NCBI RefSeq assembly: GCF_001267885.1
Contig: NZ_CP012382.1
Span: forward strand, 6,125,001 to 6,189,000
Direction of reading: 5' to 3'
DNA: 64,000 nucleotides
Source of the DNA: Streptomyces ambofaciens ATCC 23877
GTDB lineage: Bacteria > Actinomycetota > Actinomycetes > Streptomycetales > Streptomycetaceae
In this document: one piece after another, positions 43,760-54,122 of the stretch
Layout of the letters: every line of letters begins with the position of its first letter
Numbering within the stretch: position 1 is the first letter of the stretch
Made by a program: the position numbers and the translations under genes
Notes under the pieces: generated by a model
The model's database searches: none
The model's input: only the letters and a program-made list of their open reading frames with translations
Told to the model about the DNA's origin: nothing

Positions 43760-45403
43760 TTACCCCTGGTCACCTCGGGAACGGCCGGGCGAGGGCAGGA
43801 GCCGGTAGCGCTGGAGCTTGCCGGTCGCCGTGCGCGGCAGCGCGTCCGGGAAGAGGATCTCGCGCGGGCACTTGTACGGCGCCAACTCGGCCCTGAGGAA
43901 CGCGCGCAGCGCGTCGGCGTCCCGCTCGGCGCCCTCCCTCAGCACCGCGTGCGCCACCACGACCTGCCCGCGGTGCGCGTCGGGCCGGCCCACCACCGCT
44001 GCCTCCACGACGTCCGGATGCCGCAGCAGCGCGTCCTCCACCTCCGGCCCGGCGATGTTGTATCCGGCGGAGATGATCATGTCGTCGGCGCGTGCCACGT
44101 ACCGGAAGTACCCGTCGGGCTCGCGGACGTAGGTGTCCCCGGTGATGTTCCAGCCGCCGCGCACGTACTCCCGCTGCCGCGGATCGGCGAGGTACCGGCA
44201 GCCCACCGGCCCCCGTACCGCCAGGAGCCCGGGTTCCCCGTCCGGCACGGGCACACCGTCCTCGTCCTGCACGCGGGCGTGCCACCCCGGTACCGGCACG
44301 CCCGTCGTACCCGGCCTGATGTCCCCGTCGGCCGCGGAGACGAAGATGTGCAGCAGCTCCGTGGCCCCGATGCCGTTGATGATGCGCAGACCGGTGCGCT
44401 CGTGCCACGCCCGCCAGGTGGCCGCGGGCAGGTTCTCGCCCGCGGAGACGCACCGCCGCAGGCACGCCACGTCGTACCCGTCCAGTTCGTCGAGCATCGC
44501 GCGGTACGCCGTCGGCGCGGTGAACAGCACCGACACCCGGTGCTCCGCGACGGCGGGCAACAGCTGCCTGGGGCCCGCCTGTTCGAGCAGCAGGGCGCTG
44601 GCCCCGGCCCGCATCGGGAAGATCACCAGTCCGCCGAGCCCGAAGGTGAAGCCGAGCGGCGGGCTGCCCGCGAAGACGTCGTCCGCGCGGGGTCGCAGGA
44701 CGTGCCGGGAGAAGGTGTCGGCGATGGCCAGCACGTCGCGGTGGAAGTGCATACAGCCCTTGGGGCGGCCGGTCGTGCCCGAGGTGAAGGCGATCAACGC
44801 CACGTCGTCGGCCGCCGTGTCCACGGCCGGGTACGGCGTGCCGGGCGCCGTCCCGTCCTCCGCGCGGGCCAGCAGGTCGTCCGGCGCCTCCCCGCCGTAC
44901 GTCGTGATCCGCAGCCCGGGGACCTCCGCCTTGGTGAGGTCGTCGACGGCCCGGACGTCGCACAGTGCGTGCCGCACCCGCGCGATGTCGCAGATCGCGC
45001 GCAGTTCGTTCGGGCGCTGCTGGGCCAGCACGGTGACCGCCACCGCGCCCGCCTTCAGCACCGCCAGCCAGCAGGCGGCCAGCCACGGGGTGGTGGGGCC
45101 GCGCAGCAGCACCCGGTTGCCGGGGACGACACCCAGGTCGCCGGTGAGCAGATGGGCGAGCCGGTCGACGCGGGCCCGCAGCAGGCCGTAGCTCCAGCTC
45201 TCCCCGGAGGGCGTGCGGAAGACCGGGCGGTCGGCGGGCGGGCCGGTGAGCAGCTCGGCGGCGCAGTTCAGCCGGGCGGGGTAGCGCAGCTCCGGCAGGT
45301 CGAAGCGGAGCTCGGGCCACTGGTCGGGGGGCGGCAGGTGCTCGCGCGCGAAGGTGTCGACGTGGGCCGAGCGGTGCGGTTCCGCGCGGTGCGGGTCTGC
45401 CAT
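43760..45403 (-). CDS. Aryl-CoA ligase, probably 2-aminobenzoate-CoA ligase
   Basis: A 547-residue ANL-superfamily adenylating enzyme. Core motifs: ALIAFTSGTTGRPKGCMHFHRDV (A3 P-loop), INGIGATELLHIFVSA (A5), YRYVARADDMIISAGYNIAGPEVE (hinge A8) and LPRTATGKLQRYRLL (catalytic Lys). NGIGATELLHIF resembles the benzoate/2-aminobenzoate-CoA ligase branch. It is divergent from the acyl-CoA dehydrogenase and shares its control region. It would activate anthranilate for the monooxygenase/reductase. Confidence 0.88.
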   Translation of the reverse strand: MADPHRAEPHRSAHVDTFAREHLPPPDQWPELRFDLPELRYPARLNCAAELLTGPPADRPVFRTPSGESWSYGLLRARVDRLAHLLTGDLGVVPGNRVLLRGPTTPWLAACWLAVLKAGAVAVTVLAQQRPNELRAICDIARVRHALCDVRAVDDLTKAEVPGLRITTYGGEAPDDLLARAEDGTAPGTPYPAVDTAADDVALIAFTSGTTGRPKGCMHFHRDVLAIADTFSRHVLRPRADDVFAGSPPLGFTFGLGGLVIFPMRAGASALLLEQAGPRQLLPAVAEHRVSVLFTAPTAYRAMLDELDGYDVACLRRCVSAGENLPAATWRAWHERTGLRIINGIGATELLHIFVSAADGDIRPGTTGVPVPGWHARVQDEDGVPVPDGEPGLLAVRGPVGCRYLADPRQREYVRGGWNITGDTYVREPDGYFRYVARADDMIISAGYNIAGPEVEDALLRHPDVVEAAVVGRPDAHRGQVVVAHAVLREGAERDADALRAFLRAELAPYKCPREILFPDALPRTATGKLQRYRLLPSPGRSRGDQG

Positions 45404-45446
45404 GGCGGTTCGCCCCCTTTGTCGTGGTGGGCTCGCGCAAGGAGCG

Positions 45447-45490
45447 TATCGTGTCGGTGACGACAGTCAATGGGGCGCGATAACCTGGAG
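45447..45490. promoter_or_regulatory. Divergent promoter/operator module B of the aminobenzoyl-CoA cluster
   Basis: GTGACGACAGTCA starts at 45457 and GATAACCTGGAG at 45479, the same 22-base offset as module A. A perfect palindrome TGTCG-GTGA-CGACA occupies 45452-45465. On the minus strand TTGACT (45470-45465) and TACGCT (about 45448-45443) form a 16-base-spaced promoter for the ligase gene, with the palindrome between its elements. One bound regulator could thus control both directions. Confidence 0.6.
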
Positions 45491-45531
45491 TCCGGCCCGG
45501 TGGGACAGGGGAGCAGGGGAAGGGACCGGCG

Positions 45532-46775
45532 ATGACCGCATTCTCGCTCGAACCGGCACAACTCGCCTGGTGCGCCGAGGTGCGCGCCCTGGCCGCCGAG
45601 CGGCTGCGCCCGCTGGCCGACAAGGGCGAACCGGGGCGCGTCAACCGCGCCCTCGTCACCGAACTCGGCGCCCTCGGACTGCTGCCCCGCCTCTTCACCT
45701 CGGGCGCGCTCGACCTGTGCCTGATGCGGGAGTCCCTCGCCCACGCCTGCACGGAGGCCGAGACCGCCCTCGCCCTCCAGGGCCTGGGCGCCCACCCCGT
45801 GCACGCCCACGGCACCGAGGCCCAGCGCGCCCGCTGGCTGCCCCGCGTCGCCGACGGCAGCGCGGTGGCCGCCTTCGCCCTCAGCGAGCCCGACGCCGGC
45901 TCGGACGCGGCGGCGCTGAGGCTGAGCGCGGAACCGGATCCTCGACCTGATCCGGCTCCTCTCCCGGCTCCTCTTCCGGCTTCGGACCGCTCCCCGGCTC
46001 CGGACCACCCACCGGCCCCTGACCCCCTGGCCGCGGAACGTGACGGCCGCTCCGGCTGGCGGCTCACCGGGGAGAAGTGCTGGATCTCCAACGCCCCCGA
46101 GGCCGACTTCTACACCGTCTTCGCCCGCACCACGCCGGGCGCCGGCGCCCGCGGCGTCACCGCCTTCCTGGTGCCGGCCGACCGCCCCGGCCTGAGCGGC
46201 ACCCCGCTCGACATGCTCTCCCCGCACCCCGTCGGCGCCCTCGCCTTCGACGCCGTTCCCGTCACCGCCGACGACGTCCTCGGAGAACCCGACCGGGGCT
46301 TCCGGGTCGCCATGGGCACCCTCAACCTGTTCCGCCCCAGCGTCGGCGCCTTCGCGGTCGGCATGGCGCAGGCCGCCCTGGACGCCACCCTCGCGCACAC
46401 CAGCACCCGCGACGCCTTCGGCGGCAAGCTGCGCGACCTCCAGGCCGTCTCCCACCAGGTCGCCGAGATGGCCCTGCGCACCGAGGCGGCCCGTCTGATG
46501 GTGTACGCCGCGGCGACGGCGTACGACGAGGGTGCCGCGGACGTACCCCGGCGCGCCGCGATGGCGAAGCTCCTCGCCACCGAGACCGCCCAGTACGTCG
46601 TCGACCGGGCCGTCCAGCTGCACGGCGCCCGCGCCCTGCGCCGCGGCCACCTGCTCGAACACCTCTACCGCGAGGTGCGCGCCCCGCGCGTCTACGAGGG
46701 CGCGAGCGAGGTGCAGCGCGGCATCATCGCCAAGGAGCTGTACCGCACCCGGAACACGACGGAGGAGCTCGGGAC

Positions 46776-46779
<4 letters not shown>
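45532..46779 (+). CDS. Acyl-CoA dehydrogenase with Pro-rich insertion
   Basis: A 415-residue flavoenzyme. FALSEPDAGSDAAALRLS and GEKCWISNAPEADFYTVFA are the FAD-binding beta-domain motifs, and YREVRAPRVYEGASEVQRGIIAKEL is the C-terminal substrate/catalytic region. Between them lies an unusual insertion of about 40 residues (PDPRPDPAPLPAPLPASDRSPAPD...), absent from normal members, coded by imperfect repeats. It starts 53 bases after module B and its stop overlaps the RidA start (ATGA). It likely oxidises a CoA intermediate of anthranilate breakdown. Confidence 0.9.
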
Positions 46780-48189
<1,410 letters not shown>

Positions 48190-48285
48190 GCCTCGGCGCC
48201 ACCGGGCCCCGCACCGCTCCGGCGCGGGGCCCGCACCTCGCGTACGACGACGTCCGGGGCGGCGGGGGCGGCGTTCGGCCGACGG

Positions 48286-49173
48286 TCAGGGCCGCTTCCC
48301 GGGCCCGGCGCCGGGCCTCGGCGTACGCGAGGGACGCATCCGCTGATGCGGCAGGGACACCGCCTCCGGGGCCGCCCCCGGATCCGCCGCGTCCGCCGAC
48401 CCGTCCTCGGACGCCGGTGAGGGCTCGGGGCGCTGGCGGTGACGCGGCAGCGCCCGCCGGGGCGGACGGGTGAGCGTGATCTGGCGGACGATCTGCTGGA
48501 AGCAGACCAGTGCCGCCAGCCCCGGGAGGGCGGCGGCCCCGCCGTCGCTGAGCGTTCGGGGCGCCTGCGCGACGCACAGCAGCATCGCGATCGCGGAGAA
48601 CAGCAGGACCACGGCCCAGGAGTGGACCGCGCGGCGCTGGTGCAGCGCGGACCGCAGCACGGCCAACGACGCCACCAGCCAGGGCCCGTAGACCAGCAGG
48701 GGCCACCACGACACGACACCGGCACGGGTGCGGGTCACGGCCGCCAGGCGCAGCGGCTCGTAGGCCACCATGCCGCCGAACAGACTCACGGAGGCCGCGA
48801 TGACCGCGGCGAGCGCCGCCACGAAAAGACTCGCGGCACGCAGTCGGCTCACTTTCCTGCGAATACGGCGGTGACTTGTCGGAAATTCGCGCAGCGGCGG
48901 AAGTTCCGCTGTGATTTCCTGCAAATTACTCAACGGCGTACCCGGCGCGGGAGTGATCACCGAGGTGTCCGTCGTCCCCTGAATGACGGTGGCCTGCTGT
49001 TCCATCGCGTCCTGGAGCAGGAACGCGAGCTCCTCGGCCGGGTCCCAGCCGGGTTCCGGCGGGACCAGCGCCTCCTGCGGCGGCCCCTCCGGCGCCCGGT
49101 GCCGGCCGGTGCCCGAGGAGCCGAACGGCCCCTCTCCGTACGTCATGTGATGGCGCATCTGTTCCTCGTGCAT
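48286..49173 (-). CDS. DUF2637 (SpdB-like) membrane protein
   Basis: A 295-residue protein. A 100-residue hydrophilic N-terminus precedes four helices (SLFVAALAAVIAASVSLFGGMVAY; WWPLLVYGPWLVASLAVL; SWAVVLLFSAIAMLLCVAQA; ALPGLAALVCFQQIVRQI). The text matches streptomycete DUF2637 proteins, related to plasmid spread protein SpdB but common on chromosomes. It begins 10 bases after the stop of the 78-residue gene upstream, so they form one transcript. Function unknown. Confidence 0.75.
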   Translation of the reverse strand: MHEEQMRHHMTYGEGPFGSSGTGRHRAPEGPPQEALVPPEPGWDPAEELAFLLQDAMEQQATVIQGTTDTSVITPAPGTPLSNLQEITAELPPLREFPTSHRRIRRKVSRLRAASLFVAALAAVIAASVSLFGGMVAYEPLRLAAVTRTRAGVVSWWPLLVYGPWLVASLAVLRSALHQRRAVHSWAVVLLFSAIAMLLCVAQAPRTLSDGGAAALPGLAALVCFQQIVRQITLTRPPRRALPRHRQRPEPSPASEDGSADAADPGAAPEAVSLPHQRMRPSRTPRPGAGPGKRP

Positions 49174-49183
49174 GACGCCCCGG

Positions 49184-49420
49184 TCACTCCGCCCCGGTGT
49201 ACGTGAGGGCTTCCTGGGACCGGCGCCACCGCTCCGCGAGGCCGGCCTCCAGCTCGGTCATGACGTCCAGGAAGCGTTGGAGCACGGGCTCCGTCACCCG
49301 GAGGGGCACGGGGAGCCCACCTCTGGTCAGAGCCCCCTCGCTCGGTGACGGGCAGTGATCTCTACCGGGCTGGTAAATGTATGGCCCAAGCGTCACCAAT
49401 TCCGCGCATTCCTCTGTCAT
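49184..49420 (-). CDS. Hypothetical 78-residue protein upstream of DUF2637
   Basis: ATG 49420 opens MTEECAELVTLGPYIYQPGRDHCPSPSEGALTRGGLPVPLRVTEPVLQRFLDVMTELEAGLAERWRRSQEALTYTGAE. Codon use is normal for the strand, and it is tightly linked to the DUF2637 gene. No known family is recognised. It is hydrophilic with a helical C-terminal half and two Cys. It could be cytosolic and work with its membrane neighbour. Confidence 0.6.
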   Translation of the reverse strand: MTEECAELVTLGPYIYQPGRDHCPSPSEGALTRGGLPVPLRVTEPVLQRFLDVMTELEAGLAERWRRSQEALTYTGAE

Positions 49421-49809
49421 ATCCGAAGTAACGTCTGCCTACTCCATCGGATGCGCGGCAGTCGAGTGAACGATTTCTGCGATACTTACCCAATCTCGAA
49501 TTCACACCGGATCGAATGTCATGCAGTACGAAGACCGGTGCCGTACGAGGTGCCCCGGGCATGGACGGAGCGGCGGGGTCGCGTCCTGGGCGGGGGTCGG
49601 GGAGGGCGCCCTCACCTCGGGGCAAGGTAGACTTCCGCGACTTCCGGGCAATGACGCCCGACCGGCGGCCAGAGGGTCGCCGCACTGCCCGGCGAGGCCC
49701 CCCGCGAGGCGGCCGGGCCGCCGGGGGAGCCGCACTCCCGCGGGCTCACGAAACACCGCGCGTGCGTGTCCAGTGGCAGGGACGCCTGCGCCCGAACAGG
49801 AACGGTCGC
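49421..49809. other. Divergent control region without a supported gene
   Basis: 389 bases between the 78-residue gene and the SulP transporter. The left half (49421-49520) is AT-rich and contains likely promoter material (GATACTTACC near 49478). The right half is high-GC with frames open only by composition. No riboswitch or clear palindrome was recognised. Confidence 0.45.
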
Positions 49810-51312
49810 ATGTCCTCACCGCTGCCCGCAGCTCCACGGTTCCGCATGTCCAAGCCCGACTGGCTCGCCTCCCCGAAGGTCCTGCGCACCGAGGTGCTGG
49901 CCGGTCTGGTGGTGGCCCTGGCGCTCATCCCGGAGGCCATCTCCTTCTCGATCATCGCCGGTGTCGACCCCGGCATCGGTCTCTTCGCCTCCTTCACCAT
50001 GGCGGTCGTCATCTCCGTGGTGGGGGGCCGCAAGGCGATGATCTCCGCCGCCACCGGTGCGGTCGCCCTCGTCATCGCGCCGCTGAACCGTGAGCACGGG
50101 CTGGGTCACCTGGTCGCCGCCGTCATCCTGGCCGGCGTCTTCCAGGTGATCCTCGGTGTGCTCGGCGTCGCCAGGCTGATGCGGTTCGTGCCCCGCTCGG
50201 TGATGGTCGGCTTCGTCAACGCGCTGGCCATCCTGATCTTCACGGCGCAGGTGCCGGAGATGCACGACGTGCCGTGGGCCGTCTATCCGCTGCTCGCGGG
50301 AGGCCTGACCCTGATGGTGTTCTTCCCCAAGGTCACCAAGGTGCTCCCGGCGCCGCTGGTCTCCATCGTCGTACTGACCGTGATCACCGTCGCGGCCGGC
50401 ATCGCGGTCCCGACGGTCGGGGACAAGGGCGAGCTGCCGTCCTCCCTGCCCGTCCCCGGGCTGCCCGACGTCCCCTTCACCGTGGACACCCTGACGACCA
50501 TCGCGCCCTACGCCCTCGCCATGGCGCTGGTGGGCCTGATGGAGTCGCTGATGACGGCCAAGCTGGTCGACGACATCACCGACACCCCCTCGAACAAGAC
50601 CCGCGAGTCCGTCGGCCAGGGCATCGCCAACATCGTCACCGGCTTCTTCGGCGGCATGGGCGGCTGCGCCATGATCGGCCAGACGATGATCAACGTGAAG
50701 GTGTCCGGCGCCCGTACCCGCCTGTCCACCTTCCTGGCCGGCTCCTTCCTGATGGTGCTGTGCATCGTCTTCGGCCCGGTCGTCTCCGACATCCCCATGG
50801 CCGCGCTCGTCGCCGTCATGGTCATGGTGTCGGTCGGCACCTTCGACTGGCACTCGATCCGGCCCGCGACCCTCCGGCGCATGCCGCTCGGCGAGACCGT
50901 CGTCATGGTGGCCACGGTGGTCGTCGTGGTGGCCACCCACAACCTCGCCGTGGGCGTCGTCGTCGGCTCCGTCACCGCGATGATCATCTTCGCCAGGCGG
51001 GTCGCCCACCTGGCCGACGTCTGCGGTGTCGTCGACCCCGAGGGCAAGCAGGTCGTCTACGCGGTCACCGGCGAGCTGTTCTTCGCCTCGTCCAACGACC
51101 TCGTCCACCGCTTCGACTACAAGGGCGACCCCGACGACGTCGTCATCGACCTGTCCGGCACCCACGTCTGGGACGCGTCCTCCGTCGCCGCCCTGGACGC
51201 CGTCGAGACCAAGTACGCCCAGCGCGGCAAGAAGGTCACCATCACCGGCCTCAACGAGCCCAGCGCCGACATGCGCCGGCGACTGGCGGGTCAGCTCACC
51301 GGCGGCCACTGA
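49810..51312 (+). CDS. SulP-family inorganic anion transporter with STAS domain
   Basis: A 500-residue SLC26/SulP protein. About 12 hydrophobic segments begin at LRTEVLAGLVVALALIPEAISFSIIAGVDPGIGLFAS (SulP signature). The C-terminal STAS domain (residues about 415-495) contains VVIDLSGTHVWDASSVAALDAVETKYAQRGKKVTITGLN, the typical beta-alpha pattern. Substrates of this family include sulphate, bicarbonate and other anions; none is indicated by neighbours. ATG 49810 was chosen since it precedes the first helix closely; upstream frame is Gly/Arg-rich noise. Confidence 0.9.
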   Translation: MSSPLPAAPRFRMSKPDWLASPKVLRTEVLAGLVVALALIPEAISFSIIAGVDPGIGLFASFTMAVVISVVGGRKAMISAATGAVALVIAPLNREHGLGHLVAAVILAGVFQVILGVLGVARLMRFVPRSVMVGFVNALAILIFTAQVPEMHDVPWAVYPLLAGGLTLMVFFPKVTKVLPAPLVSIVVLTVITVAAGIAVPTVGDKGELPSSLPVPGLPDVPFTVDTLTTIAPYALAMALVGLMESLMTAKLVDDITDTPSNKTRESVGQGIANIVTGFFGGMGGCAMIGQTMINVKVSGARTRLSTFLAGSFLMVLCIVFGPVVSDIPMAALVAVMVMVSVGTFDWHSIRPATLRRMPLGETVVMVATVVVVVATHNLAVGVVVGSVTAMIIFARRVAHLADVCGVVDPEGKQVVYAVTGELFFASSNDLVHRFDYKGDPDDVVIDLSGTHVWDASSVAALDAVETKYAQRGKKVTITGLNEPSADMRRRLAGQLTGGH

Positions 51313-51435
51313 GCGGGCCCGGACAGAGCCGTCGCCGTGGCCGGTGCCGCTGGGGCACCGGCCACGGCGACGGGCCTGTATGCGGTCACACCGGCCGCGA
51401 CCACGTGCGGGGGGTCAGGGCGTTCGGCCCCGCCG

Positions 51436-51678
51436 TCAGAACGGCATGCGGCCGCGGGCGCGCCGGCCGGCCGAGCCACTGCGGCCGACGGCCTTGGAGC
51501 TGCTGCGGAAGGGCTTGCTGAGGGCGCGGCCCAGGACACCGGGGGCCTTCCCGCCGGCACGTGACCCGACGCCGAGCGTCCGCTGGGTTCCGCGCTGTGG
51601 GTGGTGGGACAGGCGCGGTACGAGGAAAGCGAGTACGAGAAGGACGGCGCAGACAGCGACGATCCCGACAACCATCAT
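51436..51678 (-). CDS. DUF6411-type small membrane protein
   Basis: An 80-residue protein with one N-terminal helix (MMVVGIVAVCAVLLVLAFLVPRL) and a basic tail (HPQRGTQRTLGVGSRAGGKAPGVLGRALSKPF...RGRMPF). The pattern fits DUF6411 as I remember it. ATG 51678 follows GGGAGG with correct spacing. Convergent with the SulP gene. Function unknown. Confidence 0.8.
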   Translation of the reverse strand: MMVVGIVAVCAVLLVLAFLVPRLSHHPQRGTQRTLGVGSRAGGKAPGVLGRALSKPFRSSSKAVGRSGSAGRRARGRMPF

Positions 51679-51915
51679 GATGGGCCTCCCGAAGTGTGGC
51701 GTGCCCTCCGCGTGCCCCGAGGGCGGGACGACATGCCCGACGGGAACCGGACGGGCCGGACGCGCCCCGCGCCGGACCGGCCGGTGATCTCACCGATCCT
51801 CGGCGACGTCCGCCACAAGAACTGGTGACACCGCGGCGACCGGTCGGCGTGCGCGGCCCCGCCGTCCGGCCGGACCGCCCACCCCGAAGTCACCGGTGGG
51901 CGGCCTGCGGGCGGT

Positions 51916-53484
51916 TCAGGCGGTGTCCAGCTCCGCGCGGCGCTCCCAGCCCGGTGCCCCGCCCGCCTTCCGGCCGGGACCGGTGACGCTGCCCAGCCAG
52001 CCGAGCAGGAATCCGGCGGGCACCGTCAGCAGGCCCGGGATCGTCACGTCCCAGACCCGGAAGTCGACACCCGGGAAGATCGACTCGGGCGTGCCCGACG
52101 TGTACGGCGACAGCGCGAGCGCCGCGACGCTCAGTGCGGTGGCCCCCCACAGGCACCACAGCGCGCCACGGGCCGTGAACCCGGGCCAGTACAGGGCGTA
52201 CAGCAGGACGGGCGCGAGGGCGGCGCCGCAGACGGCGAGCCAGAGCGTCGAGACGACCACCAGGTTCCAGTCGGCGGCGACGACCGCCATCAGTGTGGCC
52301 ACCGCCCCCGTCAGGGCCGCGGAGCCCCGCGACGCGGCACCGTCCGCCAGCCCCGTCGTCCGTCTGCCGGACGCGCCCAGCACGTCCCGGCCCAGGGCGA
52401 TGCCGGCGGCGAGCGTCACATCCACCACGGCCGCCAGCGCGGTGAGGAAGAGGACGCAGGCCAGGGCCGCGACCAGGATGCCCCCGCTGTCCAGCGCCCG
52501 CCCGAGCAGCAGCGGCGTGAACGCCTGAGCCGCCGGCCCGGCCTCGCGCAGCGCCCCGCCGACCAGGGCCGCCGCCCCGATGCCGACCACGGCGAGCGCG
52601 CCGTACAGCAGGGTGAGTTCGCCGAGCATCCAGCGGCCGACGGTCCGGGCGCCCCGGGGGCTCTTCGTCGCGATGGCCCGCATCAGCACGGCGGGCATCG
52701 CCAGCGTGGCCATCGACATGCCGAGGGTCTGACCGATCCGGTTCACGGCGCCCACCCACCCGTCGCCGGTGTAGCCGCCCGGCCGCAGAAAGGCCTCACC
52801 CGTCCCCGAGCCGTGCGCGGCGGCGTCGAGCAGCCGCCCGGGGTCCCCGCCGAAGCGGTGGAGCACGAGCACGGCGGCGATCACCAGCACGGGCAGCGTG
52901 ACCACCGACTTCGCGATCATGACCACGCCGGTGCCCCGGATCCCGCCGCTGACGGCCAGCGCCGTCATCACGCAGCCGATCACCACGACGCAGCCGGTCC
53001 GCACACCCGGCTGCCCGATCAGCGCGGCGGCCACGTTGCCGACCACCACCAACTGCACGACCAGCAGCGGGAAGCAGACGAGCAGGGTCACCGTGCCCCA
53101 CGAGACACGCACGGCGGGCCCGCCGCTGCCGCGCGCGTCCAGCATGTCCGCGGGGGTCAACGAGGCGTGCCTGCGCAGCGGCTCGATGACCAGCACCAGG
53201 AGCAGCAGCACCCCGATCAGGCTGCCCAGCATGACGCCGAGGCCGTCGAAGCCGAAGGTGGCGACCATGCCCACCAGTACGGTGACCGTCGCGACCGTGG
53301 TGGTGTCGCCGCCCATCGCGATGCCCTGCTGCCAGGAGCGCAGCCGACGGCTGTCGGACCGTACGAGGGCCCGGTCGTCCTCGTCGGCGCCGGTGACGAC
53401 GCACAGCATCAGGCAGATCACGACGAACACCGAGAACACGGCGAAGACCAGGGACCGCGACGAGGGTTCGAGGAGCGTGGTCAC
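51916..53484 (-). CDS. Sodium:solute symporter (SSS) family protein
   Basis: A 522-residue transporter with about 13 helices. GIAMGGDTTTVATVTVLVGMVATFGFDGLGVMLGSLIGVLL and LLLVLVIEPLRRHASLTPADMLDAR are the SSS N-terminal pattern. GTG 53484 overlaps the DUF485 gene stop (GTGA) and has GGAGGT before it, so it is preferred over GTG 53490. DUF485/SSS pairs are known from acetate/monocarboxylate permeases (ActP-YjcH type), which makes a carboxylate a likely substrate. Confidence 0.88.
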   Translation of the reverse strand: MTTLLEPSSRSLVFAVFSVFVVICLMLCVVTGADEDDRALVRSDSRRLRSWQQGIAMGGDTTTVATVTVLVGMVATFGFDGLGVMLGSLIGVLLLLVLVIEPLRRHASLTPADMLDARGSGGPAVRVSWGTVTLLVCFPLLVVQLVVVGNVAAALIGQPGVRTGCVVVIGCVMTALAVSGGIRGTGVVMIAKSVVTLPVLVIAAVLVLHRFGGDPGRLLDAAAHGSGTGEAFLRPGGYTGDGWVGAVNRIGQTLGMSMATLAMPAVLMRAIATKSPRGARTVGRWMLGELTLLYGALAVVGIGAAALVGGALREAGPAAQAFTPLLLGRALDSGGILVAALACVLFLTALAAVVDVTLAAGIALGRDVLGASGRRTTGLADGAASRGSAALTGAVATLMAVVAADWNLVVVSTLWLAVCGAALAPVLLYALYWPGFTARGALWCLWGATALSVAALALSPYTSGTPESIFPGVDFRVWDVTIPGLLTVPAGFLLGWLGSVTGPGRKAGGAPGWERRAELDTA

Positions 53485-53819
53485 GACCACCTCCGCGCGT
53501 CCTGCTGCGGCTCGAGCCGGTCGATCCGCCGCCCGTACACCATCAGTGCGTGCACCCCGACGGCGAGCGGCACCACGGCGAGGAGCACCCCGAGGCTCAG
53601 CGGCCCCGCGACGCGCGTGCCGTACGCGGCGGGTGCGAGGGCGGCGGGCACCACGTAGAGCAGCCAGACGACGGCGATCCGGAGTCCGAGGCGCAGACCG
53701 ACGGCCAGTCGTGCCGCTTCCTCGGCGTCCCGTCGCTCGTGTTCCGCCGGGCCCTGTGCGCCGGCTGGGCGCTCGTCATGGTGAGGCGGCCCGTGCCAGG
53801 GCTGCGGTCCCAAGGACAT
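53481..53819 (-). CDS. DUF485-like small membrane protein partnering the SSS symporter
   Basis: A 112-residue protein: hydrophilic N-terminus (MSLGPQPWHGPPHHDERPAGAQ), then two helices (LGLRIAVVWLLYVVPAALAP; LSLGVLLAVVPLAVGVHALMVYGRRID). The two-helix layout and position directly before an SSS symporter match the DUF485 partner. ATG 53819 follows GGAG; GTG 53837 is possible. Overlap with the symporter start implies coupled translation. Confidence 0.75.
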   Translation of the reverse strand: MSLGPQPWHGPPHHDERPAGAQGPAEHERRDAEEAARLAVGLRLGLRIAVVWLLYVVPAALAPAAYGTRVAGPLSLGVLLAVVPLAVGVHALMVYGRRIDRLEPQQDARRWS

Positions 53820-54122
53820 GTGTGCGGCTCCGCTCACGTTGCTCCGGCGCCCCACGAAGGGGCGCGTACGGGTGTGGGGGTGGGCGCGGAGTCAATCAGA
53901 CGCCCGCGTACTCCCGTACGCCCCGAGCACAGATCTGTTCCGCCGCCCAGTCCGGAGCCGCGCGGACGGTGAACGGGCACTGCCCGACCGGGAGCGGGGA
54001 AGACCGGACGGCCGCCGCCCTCGAGTACCTGATGCCGAAAACCCTCACCGTCTGTAGGCGGCACGATACGATGTGCGGCCCGCCCAGCCATGACCGGTCT
54101 CGCTCGAAGCAGAGGGAACGCC
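53820..54122. other. Divergent control region before the lipoprotein gene
   Basis: About 300 bases between the DUF485 gene and the lipoprotein gene. No gene, tRNA or known RNA motif is supported. The last 60 bases contain GCACGATACGATG and a ribosome site (GAGGGAA) for the lipoprotein; the left part likely holds the symporter operon promoter. Confidence 0.45.

Noticed and set aside
48286..49420. Integrated plasmid (pSAM2-like) suggested by the SpdB-like DUF2637 protein
   Set aside because: No integrase, replication gene, tRNA attachment site or transfer gene is nearby; chromosomal DUF2637 genes are common in streptomycetes.
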